From Verrucomicrobiaceae bacterium (GTDB taxonomy: Bacteria > Verrucomicrobiota > Verrucomicrobiia > Verrucomicrobiales > Verrucomicrobiaceae), in NCBI GenBank assembly GCA_947466075.1, contig CANIBP010000008.1, positions 62,001-126,000 on the forward strand: a stretch of 64,000 nucleotides of DNA. The letters run 5' to 3'. The notes under the pieces were generated by a model, which worked only from the letters and a program-made list of their open reading frames with translations, had not been told where the DNA came from and made no database searches. Position numbers and translations under genes: made by a program. Every line of letters starts with the position of its first letter. Within the stretch, counting starts at the first letter, position 1. This document shows positions 44,194 to 52,987 of the stretch, piece after piece.

Positions 44194-46404
44194 ATGCCAA
44201 AGAAAGCCCTCACTTCTGCTTGGTTGATTGCGATGCTCGCTGGAACGGGTTTCGCCGTCGAATCATCGCGGCCACTCAGTTTCGTTCATGATGTGCAGCC
44301 CATTCTGACGAAGGCGGGTTGTAATGCAGGCGTGTGTCATGCCAAAGCGATCACTGGTCAGCGTGGGTTTCGTCTCAGCGTGCTCGGTTTTGAGCCAGAA
44401 GAAGACTACGAAGCCATTGTGAAGCAAGGGAAGGGCCGCCGTGTGTTTGCGCCGGCTCCAGAGGAAAGTTTGCTCATCACAAAAGCTGCTGCGATCGTGC
44501 CGCACACCGGCGGGAAGAAACTGGAACCCAACTCGGACGATTATAAAACGCTCGTACGCTGGATTGCCGAGGGCATGCCCTACACGCAGCCGAATGAACC
44601 CACACTCAAAGAGATCGCTGTCGAGCCCTCGCGTGCGACGATGAAGATCAAAACGGCGCAGCAACTCAAAGTCACCGCCCGCTACTCCGACGGCAGCAGC
44701 CGCGATGTGACCAAGCTCGCGCTTTTTGAGGCCAATGACCGCGCCATGGCCGCTGCCGACGAACATGGCGTTGTGAAGGTGCTCGACATTCCTGGCAACG
44801 TGGCTGTGATGGTTCGCTTCGGGGGCAAAGTCAGCGTGTGCAGCGTCTCCATTCCACTCGGTGCACCGGTTGATTCGCTGCCGCCAGCGAAAAACTTCAT
44901 CGACCAGCATATCTTCGCGAACTTGAAGCAGATCGGCATCCCGCCCTCGCCCATCTGCGATGACAGCACCTTTCTTCGTCGTGTCTCACTCGACATCGGT
45001 GGTCGTTTGCCGACGCTCGAAGAGACGAAGGCCTTCCTCGCCGACAAAGCGCCCGACAAGCGCGACCGCGCCATCGACGCGCTGCTCAACTCGCCTGACT
45101 ACGCCGACTTCTTCGCGAACAAATGGACCGCACTGCTCAAAAACCAGCGCACCGAGGCTGCGGACATAACTTCAAACTTCGCCTTCCACGCTTGGATGCG
45201 CGACAACCTCCTTGCGAACACGCCTTACGATCAGATCGTGCGCCAGATACTCGCCTCCACCGGCACCATCGTTTCCAATCCGCCCGTGGCATGGTACAAG
45301 CGCGTCAAAGAGCCCACCACGCAGGTCGAAGATGTCGCTCAGCTTTTCCTCGGTGTGCGCATGCAATGTGCGCAGTGTCATCACCATCCCTTCGAGCGCT
45401 GGACGCAGGGCGAATACTATCACATGGCCGCCTTCTTCAGTCAGATCGGCCGCAAACCCACCGCCATCGCTGGTGAAGACCTCATTTTCCACAAGCGCGG
45501 CGTCGCGCAGACCGAGCATCGCAAAACCCACGCCATGCTCAAGCCCGCCGGCCTTGGTGAGCCTGAGCTCGAGATCGCTCCCGATGACGATCCGCGCCTC
45601 GCTCTCGCTGATTGGATGAGCAAGAAGAACAACCCCTTCTTCGCCAAAGCCCTCGTGAATCGCTACTGGAAGCACTTCTTCAAGCGCGGCCTCATCGAAC
45701 CCGAGGACGACCTGCGCGACACCAATCCGCCGACGAATCCCGAACTGCTCGACGCACTAGCGAAACACTTCCTCGACAGCAACTACGACCTCAAATCCAT
45801 CGTTCGCGTCATCGCGCAGAGCCACGCCTACCAGCTCAGTGCCATGCCCAATCAATACAACGCTATCGACACTCAGGCGTTCTCCCACTACTACCCGAAG
45901 CGCATGAACGCGGAGGTGATGCTCGACAGCATCGACATGGTCACCGCGTCGAAAACCGACTTCGCCGATCTTCCACCCGGCACTCGCGCCATCTCACTGC
46001 CTGACAACAGTTACACCCGCGCCTCACCCTTCCTCAAAGTCTTCGGCCGCCCCGACAACACCAGCGTCTGCGAATGCGAACGCGTGCAAAGCGCCAGCCT
46101 TGCCCAGAGCCTGCATTTGATGAACGCCAGCGACGTGAAAGCCAAGCTCACCGCTAGCGGTGGTCGAGCCGAAATGCTCGCCAAAGCCGAAATGCCAGAA
46201 CCCAAACGCATCCGTGAGCTCTACCTCGCCGCCTTCTCCCGTGAACCCACCGGCGACGAAGTCCGTATTGCCGAAACGCATCTCCTCAAACCGCGCAACG
46301 ATGCAGTCGGCAAGCCGCTCGATTCCCAACGCGCCCAACGCAACGGCTACGAAGATCTGCTCTGGGCGCTGATCAATACGAAGGAGTTCCTTTTCAATCA
46401 CTAA
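44194..46404 (+). CDS. DUF1549/DUF1553 protein with CX4CH cytochrome and Big2-like domain
   Basis: A 736-residue exported protein. Signal peptide (MPKKALTSAWLIAMLAGTG); an N-terminal cytochrome-like domain with CNAGVCH (CX4CH spacing) near residue 43; a Big2-like beta domain about 145-235 (RATMKIKTAQQLKVTARYSD); DUF1549 about 235-430, with MQCAQCHHHPFERW near 391; DUF1553 about 470-735. It lacks the coiled coil of the two paralogues. The PPC-domain gene follows after 4 bases and a WD40 cytochrome after that, so the three form an operon. Confidence 0.92.
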   Translation: MPKKALTSAWLIAMLAGTGFAVESSRPLSFVHDVQPILTKAGCNAGVCHAKAITGQRGFRLSVLGFEPEEDYEAIVKQGKGRRVFAPAPEESLLITKAAAIVPHTGGKKLEPNSDDYKTLVRWIAEGMPYTQPNEPTLKEIAVEPSRATMKIKTAQQLKVTARYSDGSSRDVTKLALFEANDRAMAAADEHGVVKVLDIPGNVAVMVRFGGKVSVCSVSIPLGAPVDSLPPAKNFIDQHIFANLKQIGIPPSPICDDSTFLRRVSLDIGGRLPTLEETKAFLADKAPDKRDRAIDALLNSPDYADFFANKWTALLKNQRTEAADITSNFAFHAWMRDNLLANTPYDQIVRQILASTGTIVSNPPVAWYKRVKEPTTQVEDVAQLFLGVRMQCAQCHHHPFERWTQGEYYHMAAFFSQIGRKPTAIAGEDLIFHKRGVAQTEHRKTHAMLKPAGLGEPELEIAPDDDPRLALADWMSKKNNPFFAKALVNRYWKHFFKRGLIEPEDDLRDTNPPTNPELLDALAKHFLDSNYDLKSIVRVIAQSHAYQLSAMPNQYNAIDTQAFSHYYPKRMNAEVMLDSIDMVTASKTDFADLPPGTRAISLPDNSYTRASPFLKVFGRPDNTSVCECERVQSASLAQSLHLMNASDVKAKLTASGGRAEMLAKAEMPEPKRIRELYLAAFSREPTGDEVRIAETHLLKPRNDAVGKPLDSQRAQRNGYEDLLWALINTKEFLFNH

Positions 46405-46408
46405 GACC

Positions 46409-48571
46409 ATGTTCTCGAAATCCATCCTTACCTTTGCAGCAGGCGTCATTCTTGCCGCCTCCGCACTCGCCCAGCAGGTGACGCTACCGCTGCCACGTTT
46501 GCTCACGATGATGCCAATGGGCGGTCAGGTCGGCACCAAAGTCGAAGTCACGATCACCGGCGAGAACATCGAAGACGTGACTGAGCTGACCTTCTCCACG
46601 CCGAAGATTACCGCACAGCCGGTCGTGGGAGCGGTGAACAAATTCAGCGTCAGCATCGCGGCGGATGCGCCGGTGGGTGTTTACGATGCGCGGGTGATGT
46701 CGAGGCTCGGTATTTCATCAGTGCGGGCATTTTCGGTGAACAAACTGCCAGAAGTGTTGCGCACAAAGGCCAACAACACCGTGGAGACAGCGATGGCGCT
46801 GCCCGTTGGCACGATTTGCAACGCCACGATGACGAAGCGTGCCGTGGACTTTTATTCGTTCCAAGGTTTGAAGGGCCAGCCAGTGGCGATTGATTGCGCC
46901 GCAGTCGGCATCGACTCGCGCCTCACGCCGGTGCTCATCCTCGCCGATGGCAAAGGCGCGGATCTCAAAGTGAACCGCACAGGTGGCATGATCGACTTCA
47001 CGCCGCCTGCGGATGGCACTTACCTCATCAAAGTGAACGATCTCACTTATCAAGGTGGTGAGCGTCACTTCTATCGTCTCGCTTTGCAAAGTGGTCCCGC
47101 ACAGCGCCAACCGCAAACGGCTACAGTGAGTTCGATGTCCTGGCCGCCAGAGGGACTCGCTGCCACGGCTCCTGTGAAGGAATCCGAGCTGAAGATCACG
47201 CTGCCCTGCGACATCGCGGGTGCGTTCTTCCCCGCAGCGGATGTCGATACCTATGAGTTCACTGCGAAGAAAGGCGAGACATGGTGGGTCGAGGTAGCCA
47301 GCGAACGTCTCGGGCTCAACACCGATCCCTTTGTTCTCGTGCAGCAGGTGAAGGACGGCAAATTCACCGACGTGGCCGAACTGTATGACATCGCACCGCC
47401 GATGAAGACGACAAGCAACGGCTATTCGTATGATGGCCCGCCGTACGACGCCGGTTCGCCGGATGTGCTGGGCAAATTCGAAGCCAAAGAAGACGGCACC
47501 TACCGCCTGCAAGTGCGCGACTTGTTCGGCGGCACGCGCAGCGATCCGCACAATATCTACCGTCTCATCGTCCGTCAGGCCGCGCCGGATTTTGCGCTCG
47601 TCGCGTGGGCCGTGCATATGACGCTGCGCAATGGCGACCGTGCATCGCTCTCGAAGCCGATGTCACTACGTCAGGGTGATGCACGAGCATTTGAAGTCGT
47701 CGTGCAGCGTCGCGATGGCTTTGATGGCGAGATCGAGATCAGCATGGAAAACCTGCCGCCGGGCGTCAGCGCCGCCGGGTTAAAAATCGGCAAAGGCAAA
47801 AGCTACGGCCACCTCATTCTCACCGCCGATGAAAAAGCTCCGCGCGGTTTCTCGCTGGCGAAGATCACCGGCAAGGCTGTCATCGGCGGCAAGGAAGTCG
47901 CGCGTCCGGTGCGTCTCGCGAGCATGGAATGGCCGGTGAAGGACGCGAAGAGCGAAATCCCCGCTCCACGTCTCGTTGCCGATGTTCCCGTATCCGTCAC
48001 CGATTCCGAACAAGCGCCGCTGACCATCGCGCTGGCCGAAAACAAAGTCTTCGAAGCCAAGGCGGGCGAGACGCTGAAAATCCCGCTCAAACTCACCTGG
48101 CGGAACGAATTCAACGGCACCTCGATCAAAGTGAAGGCATACGGTGAAGGCTTCAGCGCCATCAAGGAGTTCGACATCCCAATGAAAGCGGCCACGCACG
48201 AGCTGGCGCTCAATCTCGCCGAATTGAAGATCGCTCCCGGTGAGTACACCTTTGCGCTCCAGAGCCTCGGCATCTGCAAGTACCGCTACAATCCAGCCGC
48301 TGTGCCGCTGGCTGAAGCCGAGCAAAAGAAAGCCGAGGCTCTACTCACCGCTGCGGCTGCCGAAGCCAAAAAAATCGCTGCTACGGATGCTGAAGCCGCT
48401 AAAAAGGCCGCAGAGAAACAGAAGCAGGCCGAAGCCGCCATGACTGCGGCCACGAACAAAATGAAGTCCGTAACGAACTCCGCGAATCCGACGGACACCG
48501 TCGAAATTCTGATCTCGCAGCCGATTCGCGTGAGCGTAAAGCCCGCAGCCGTCACCACTGCCAGCAAGTGA
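46409..48571 (+). CDS. PPC-domain protein with C-terminal coiled coil, secreted
   Basis: A 720-residue protein: signal peptide MFSKSILTFAAGVILAA, an IPT-like domain (GTKVEVTITGENIEDVTEL) about 38-110, two PPC-type (pre-peptidase C-terminal) beta domains about 116-228 and 260-390, further beta domains, and a Lys/Ala-rich coiled coil about 636-690. No catalytic motif. Such proteins commonly lie between DUF1549/1553 and WD40 cytochrome genes, suggesting an adhesion or scaffold role in the same complex. Its TGA overlaps the next ATG. Confidence 0.85.
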   Translation: MFSKSILTFAAGVILAASALAQQVTLPLPRLLTMMPMGGQVGTKVEVTITGENIEDVTELTFSTPKITAQPVVGAVNKFSVSIAADAPVGVYDARVMSRLGISSVRAFSVNKLPEVLRTKANNTVETAMALPVGTICNATMTKRAVDFYSFQGLKGQPVAIDCAAVGIDSRLTPVLILADGKGADLKVNRTGGMIDFTPPADGTYLIKVNDLTYQGGERHFYRLALQSGPAQRQPQTATVSSMSWPPEGLAATAPVKESELKITLPCDIAGAFFPAADVDTYEFTAKKGETWWVEVASERLGLNTDPFVLVQQVKDGKFTDVAELYDIAPPMKTTSNGYSYDGPPYDAGSPDVLGKFEAKEDGTYRLQVRDLFGGTRSDPHNIYRLIVRQAAPDFALVAWAVHMTLRNGDRASLSKPMSLRQGDARAFEVVVQRRDGFDGEIEISMENLPPGVSAAGLKIGKGKSYGHLILTADEKAPRGFSLAKITGKAVIGGKEVARPVRLASMEWPVKDAKSEIPAPRLVADVPVSVTDSEQAPLTIALAENKVFEAKAGETLKIPLKLTWRNEFNGTSIKVKAYGEGFSAIKEFDIPMKAATHELALNLAELKIAPGEYTFALQSLGICKYRYNPAAVPLAEAEQKKAEALLTAAAAEAKKIAATDAEAAKKAAEKQKQAEAAMTAATNKMKSVTNSANPTDTVEILISQPIRVSVKPAAVTTASK

Positions 48572-50844
48572 TGAAACCGCACGCATTCCTCGCCATCCTT
48601 TTCAGTTCGACCATCGCTCCGGCCGATGATCTTGAGTTTTATCGCGATGTCTATCCCTTCCTGAAAGGGAACTGCATCTCGTGCCACAACAAGACGACGA
48701 CCAAGGCGGATCTGAACATGGAGACGCCGGAGTTGATGATCAAAGGCGGCGAGTCGGGGCCATCGCTGATTCCGGGGAAGAGCGTGGAGAGCCTAGTCGT
48801 GGCGGCATCGCTGCACGCGAAGGACATGGAGATGCCGCCGCCAAACAACAAGTCCGGCGCGGTGAATCTCACGCCTGAGCAGATTGAAGCACTGAAGCTG
48901 TGGATTGATCAAGGAGCGAAGAGCACGGCGCAACAGGAGCGCGTGGTCGTGCTTCAACCGTTCTCCGCGAGCGTGGATCCCATTTATTGTCTGGCGATCT
49001 CGAAGGATGGTCGTTATGCCGCCTGCGGACGTTCGAACCGCATCTTTGTGTATGATCTGGCCACGCGTCAGTTGATCGCGCAGGTGGGCGATCCGGCGGA
49101 AAAAAGCGGCGCGGCGCATCGCGCTCTGGTGCAGTCGCTTTCCTTCAGCCCAGATGGCATGCGTCTCGCCAGCGGCAGTTTTCGTGAGGTAAAGATCTGG
49201 AGACTGGATTCGGCAAAGTCAGCGCCGAACGTCGTCAAATCAGCTTCCGCACCAGCCAGTCCCGATTTGATCAAGAAGATCGCCGCCGCAGGCAAAGTGG
49301 TCGTTTTGAGCAGTGCGCTGTCAACCGATGGCAAACAGGTCGTCACCGGCTGTGATGATGGTTCGGTGCGCGTTTGGGATGCGGCGTCGGCGAAATCGAT
49401 CATCGAACTGCGAGGCAGCGTGATAACGACCAAGAAGATGGCGGAACTGGATTGGACGATCGCGGCGCAGACGCTGGAACAGACGTTTCAAAAGAGCGAG
49501 ATCGCCCGCATTGAAACACAGGACAAGGCACTCGACGTGCTGCTCGGCAAAGCCAATGAGGCCATCGTCACGATGAAGAAAGTGCTGCCTGAAAAACAGA
49601 AGGCCGTTCCGCCGACCACCGAGTCCAAAACCACCGCCCAGAAGACCGTGGACGAACTCACGGCCAAACTCGCCGCCGCCAAGGATGCCGGCGTCGAGAA
49701 AGACCTCAAAACCGCGCAGGACAAGCTCATCACCGCCAAGATGACCGAGGTCTCTGCGCTGGCCGCTGTTTCTGCCGCCGAGAGCAATGTGAAGGATGCC
49801 GAGGACGATGTGAAACGCATCACCGGTTCCAAAGCCGCCAATGCCAAGGCCATCGCCACTGCCAACGCGGCCATCACTGCCGCAAAAGCCGCGCAGGACA
49901 AGTCTGCCGCCGATCTCGCGGCGTTGAAGCAGTCGTTGACCAAAACCACCGCCAAACCCGTTGCGGTGAGTTTCTCCGCCGATGCCCAGCGTGTGGCCTC
50001 GATATTTGATGACGGCACGTTGCGTGTGTGGGCTGTCGCCACTGGCACGCCGATTGAAGAAAGCGGCGCGAACACTACTGCGAGCACCACGATCACTTCG
50101 TCGCCCGATGGCACCTTCGTTGCCACCAAGGCCATCATGCAGACGGTGGGCACGTCACCGCGCTGGACTATGGAGCGCAAGATCGGCCAGAAAGGTCTAT
50201 TTGCCGATCGTGTGAACGCTGTGCGCTTCAGCCCTGATGGCAAAACGCTCGCCACCGGCGGCGGTGAACTGTCGCGCAGCGGCGATATCATCTTCTTCGA
50301 TGCCGCCAGCGGCAAGGTGACGCAAACGTGGAAGGAAAAGCACAGCGACACGGTGCTGTGCCTCGATTTTTCACCCGATGGCAAAAAGCTGGCTTCAGGT
50401 GCTGCGGACAAGATCGTGCGCGTCACCGAGGTCGCCACGGGCAAACAATTGAACCTCCTGGAAGGCCACACACATCACGTCACCAGCGTGGCTTTCCGCA
50501 GTGATGGCCGCGTGCTCGCCACCGCAGGCGCAGAGGGCACCGTGGTGACGTGGGACATGCTCATCGGCGAGCGGAAGAAGAAAATCGAAGGCTGGAGCAA
50601 GGAAGTCACCTCGTTGCAGTTTATCGGTGCCACCAACCAGATCATCACCTCCGCTGGAGACAACCGCGTACGCATCGTCAACGATGAAGGCACTGAAGTC
50701 CGCAACATCGCCGATCTACCTGACTACATGCAGGCCGCAGTAAGCACGCCAAATGGCACCACCTTGGTTGCAGGCGGCGAAGACAGCCTGCTGCGCGTGT
50801 GGGATGGCGCAGGTAAGCAACTCGCCGCGTTTGGCGCGAAGTAG
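48571..50844 (+). CDS. WD40-repeat c-type cytochrome with coiled-coil insert
   Basis: A 757-residue exported protein. Signal peptide, then a planctomycete-type cytochrome c domain with NCISCH near residue 36 and DMEMPPPN for an axial Met. From about 125 a WD40 propeller (LSFSPDGMRLASGSFREVKIW, in separate blades) is split at about 285-460 by a long Lys/Ala-rich coiled coil, then resumes (VSFSADAQRVASIFDDGTLRVW) to the end. ATG 48571 overlaps the previous stop as TGATG; GTG 48568 is an alternative. It is the third gene of the operon. The coiled coil would project from the propeller and could bind partner proteins. Confidence 0.9.
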   Translation: MKPHAFLAILFSSTIAPADDLEFYRDVYPFLKGNCISCHNKTTTKADLNMETPELMIKGGESGPSLIPGKSVESLVVAASLHAKDMEMPPPNNKSGAVNLTPEQIEALKLWIDQGAKSTAQQERVVVLQPFSASVDPIYCLAISKDGRYAACGRSNRIFVYDLATRQLIAQVGDPAEKSGAAHRALVQSLSFSPDGMRLASGSFREVKIWRLDSAKSAPNVVKSASAPASPDLIKKIAAAGKVVVLSSALSTDGKQVVTGCDDGSVRVWDAASAKSIIELRGSVITTKKMAELDWTIAAQTLEQTFQKSEIARIETQDKALDVLLGKANEAIVTMKKVLPEKQKAVPPTTESKTTAQKTVDELTAKLAAAKDAGVEKDLKTAQDKLITAKMTEVSALAAVSAAESNVKDAEDDVKRITGSKAANAKAIATANAAITAAKAAQDKSAADLAALKQSLTKTTAKPVAVSFSADAQRVASIFDDGTLRVWAVATGTPIEESGANTTASTTITSSPDGTFVATKAIMQTVGTSPRWTMERKIGQKGLFADRVNAVRFSPDGKTLATGGGELSRSGDIIFFDAASGKVTQTWKEKHSDTVLCLDFSPDGKKLASGAADKIVRVTEVATGKQLNLLEGHTHHVTSVAFRSDGRVLATAGAEGTVVTWDMLIGERKKKIEGWSKEVTSLQFIGATNQIITSAGDNRVRIVNDEGTEVRNIADLPDYMQAAVSTPNGTTLVAGGEDSLLRVWDGAGKQLAAFGAK

Positions 50845-50850
50845 GTTCTT

Positions 50851-51177
50851 CTACACCAGCTTCCAACCCATCGCCGCATTGATCTTGTCCACGATCTGGC
50901 GGCGGCGAATTTGTGACACTGTTCCGCGTTTGCCGGTCAATTTCGCCTTTTCTACGAGCCACAGCGCATCGCATCGACACAGGGTTTCCCAATCGAGCCC
51001 GTCCGCACCATTGAGGCGCACTTCAGTTTCCTTGGGCGGTCGGTTGGCGCGCTGGGTAGTGCAGATGAGGATGTTGACCCATTCGGCTTTGGCGACGCGA
51101 TCAGGATGCGAAACGATCACCGCAGGATGCAATCCAGCGCCATCGAAGTCATAGGTGTAGATGTCCCACGGCTTCAT
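50851..51177 (-). CDS. PemK/MazF-like toxin
   Basis: A 108-residue protein resembling the PemK/MazF endoribonuclease toxin fold: an N-terminal WDIYTYDFDGAGLHPAVIVS strand pair, ILICTTQ, and EVRLNGADGLDWETLCRCDALW. Such toxins cut mRNA and halt translation until the antitoxin is restored. Its ATG overlaps the upstream antitoxin gene by 4 bases. It lies 6 bases from the convergent WD40 cytochrome stop and interrupts what is probably a DUF1549/1553, PPC, WD40, DUF1501 series. Confidence 0.82.
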   Translation of the reverse strand: MKPWDIYTYDFDGAGLHPAVIVSHPDRVAKAEWVNILICTTQRANRPPKETEVRLNGADGLDWETLCRCDALWLVEKAKLTGKRGTVSQIRRRQIVDKINAAMGWKLV

Positions 51178-51404
51178 ACATCATCGGGGCGCGGGATGCG
51201 TTGCTTGCGGGCGAGTTTGGTTTCCTCGCGATTGGTCTCGCTCGTGTAGAGGTGCTTGAGGGAGCCGGGCGGGTAGATTTCGCCCTCGCTCTCTTGGAGC
51301 TTGCGGAGTGCGGCCCGAACGACCTCGCTGGCGTTGTTGTAGCGACCCGTGGTGACGAGCTGCTTGATGAAGCCTTCAAAGTGGGTGGTGAGTGCGACGT
51401 TCAT
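51174..51404 (-). CDS. ParD-like ribbon-helix-helix antitoxin
   Basis: A 76-residue protein starting MNVALTTHFEGFIKQLVTTG, with GRYNNASEVVRAALRKLQE, the DNA-binding and dimerisation segment typical of ParD-type antitoxins. It should neutralise the PemK-like toxin and repress the operon. ParD antitoxins usually pair with ParE toxins, so this is a mixed pair. The ATG at 51404 is preferred over 51422 because family members begin close to the ribbon strand. Confidence 0.85.
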   Translation of the reverse strand: MNVALTTHFEGFIKQLVTTGRYNNASEVVRAALRKLQESEGEIYPPGSLKHLYTSETNREETKLARKQRIPRPDDV

Positions 51405-51412
51405 GCGGCCAA

Positions 51413-51439
51413 CTATTAGCAATAGATGTCCAGAGTCAA
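51413..51439 (-). promoter_or_regulatory. Candidate promoter of the toxin-antitoxin operon
   Basis: On the minus strand TTGACT (51439-51434) and TAATAG (51418-51413) are separated by 15 bases, 8 bases before the antitoxin ATG. The spacer is short for sigma-70, so the exact minus-10 is uncertain. Confidence 0.35.
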
Positions 51440-51518
51440 CCCTGCCGACAGGTGTCTTCCTTCCGCAGAGAAGATTTCAGCCAAGTCATCACAGGCAAGA
51501 TGACACTAAGCGTGCGCG

Positions 51519-51526
51519 TAGGTTTC
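51519..51526 (+). promoter_or_regulatory. TAGGTTTC box before a DUF1501 gene
   Basis: Exact CGTAGGTTT at 51517-51525, 4-5 bases before the ATG at 51531. It indicates that this DUF1501 gene has its own promoter now that the toxin-antitoxin pair separates it from the upstream operon. Confidence 0.45.
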
Positions 51527-51530
51527 ACAC

Positions 51531-52955
51531 ATGTCATCCATCATTCAGCCCCCTTCTCTCGTGCGTTGCGCTGGTCCGCTGTCGCGGCGCAGTTTCATGC
51601 AGTTCGGTTTGACCGGCATGGCGACGTTGAGCTGGCCGAGCCTGCTCAAATTGCGCGCGGCGAATGCCACGCTGCCGAAGAGCGAGAGGAAATCCATCAT
51701 CATGGTGTGGTTGCCGGGCGGACAATCGCACATCGACACCTATGATCCAAAGCCGGACGCCAGCAGTGAATATCGCGGGCCGTTCAAGACGATCAGCACG
51801 AAGGTTCCCGGCACGATCTTCACCGAGATGCTGCCGATGAACGCGAAGATCGCGGACAAGTTCACGCTCGTCCGCTCGATGCATCAATCTGCGGGCGGAC
51901 ACCCCGCGGGAACGATGCAGATGTTCTCAGGAGATACCGACACTCGCGACAAGCCAAAGCCACGGCTGCCAGATTGGATGTCAGTGGCTCACTACCTGCG
52001 TGGCAAGGAAGGTGGGCGCACGAATCCGCTGCCAAATTACATCGGCGTGCCTGCAGCATCGCCGGAGTACTCGAGTCCGGCCTATCTCGGCGATGCGTAT
52101 GCACCATTTGCCGTGAGCGATGATCCGAATCGTCCGACTTTTCAAGTTCCAAACATCGGATTGGATGATGCGGCCGAAACGCGCCGCCTCAGCGACCGCA
52201 TCATGTTGCGCAAGAGCCTCGACAAGATGGAGCGTGCGTTCGACCGCGAGGGTGAACTCGGTGCACTGGATGAATTCGAGGCTCAGGCCGCCACGCTGCT
52301 CACGAATCCGCAGACGCGTGATGCTTTTGACCTTAGCAAAGAGGATCCAGTCACCCGTGACCGTTACGGCCGCAATCGCTGGGGCCAGCAGTTGCTCCTG
52401 GCGCGTCGTCTCGTCGAGTCGGGTGTCGAAATCATCACCAGTAGCCTCAGCGGGCCGCTTTGTGGTCGCGTGAACAACTGGGACGACCACGCCGTGAACC
52501 AGCATCAGTTTGAAGCGCTGCGTTTCCGCATGCCGACCTATGACCGCTGCGTTTCCGCATTGATTGAGGATATTTATGCGCGTGGGCTCGACAAAAAAGT
52601 GCTCGTCGTCGTCACCGGCGAGTTCGGCCGCACGCCGAAGATCAGCTTCGACCGCAGCACCGACGCGGGCGATGCCAGCGGCCCCACGGGCACGCTGCAA
52701 CCGGGCCGCGACCACTGGCCGCGTGCTTTCACCAACATCTGGGCCGGCGGCGGCATCCAGACCGGCGGCGTCATCGGTGCCAGCGACAAGCGTGGCGAAG
52801 ACGTGGTCGAGCGCCCCTGCAACGCCAGCGACTTCCTCGCGACGATTTACCACCATCTCGGTATCGACTACTCGAAGGTCACGCTCAACGACCTCAACGG
52901 TCGTCCGGTACACATCGTGGAGAATGGACGTGCGATTCCTGAGCTGATCGCGTGA
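51531..52955 (+). CDS. DUF1501 family protein, Tat-exported
   Basis: A 474-residue DUF1501 protein with Tat motif SRRSFMQFG near residues 18-26, PGGQSHIDTYDPKPDASSEY, EFGRTPKISF and PGRDHWPRAFTNIWAGGG. It follows the WD40 cytochrome operon on the same strand beyond the toxin-antitoxin pair and precedes a ceramidase-like gene by 32 bases. Substrate unknown. Confidence 0.93.
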   Translation: MSSIIQPPSLVRCAGPLSRRSFMQFGLTGMATLSWPSLLKLRAANATLPKSERKSIIMVWLPGGQSHIDTYDPKPDASSEYRGPFKTISTKVPGTIFTEMLPMNAKIADKFTLVRSMHQSAGGHPAGTMQMFSGDTDTRDKPKPRLPDWMSVAHYLRGKEGGRTNPLPNYIGVPAASPEYSSPAYLGDAYAPFAVSDDPNRPTFQVPNIGLDDAAETRRLSDRIMLRKSLDKMERAFDREGELGALDEFEAQAATLLTNPQTRDAFDLSKEDPVTRDRYGRNRWGQQLLLARRLVESGVEIITSSLSGPLCGRVNNWDDHAVNQHQFEALRFRMPTYDRCVSALIEDIYARGLDKKVLVVVTGEFGRTPKISFDRSTDAGDASGPTGTLQPGRDHWPRAFTNIWAGGGIQTGGVIGASDKRGEDVVERPCNASDFLATIYHHLGIDYSKVTLNDLNGRPVHIVENGRAIPELIA

Positions 52956-52987
52956 TGGGTTGTGGCGTTTGAACGCGTAGAAGAGAG

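Noticed and set aside
1004..52955. Naming DUF1501 proteins as sulfatases
   Set aside because: They share the superfamily fold, but I see no sulfatase CxPxR formylglycine motif in any of the copies.
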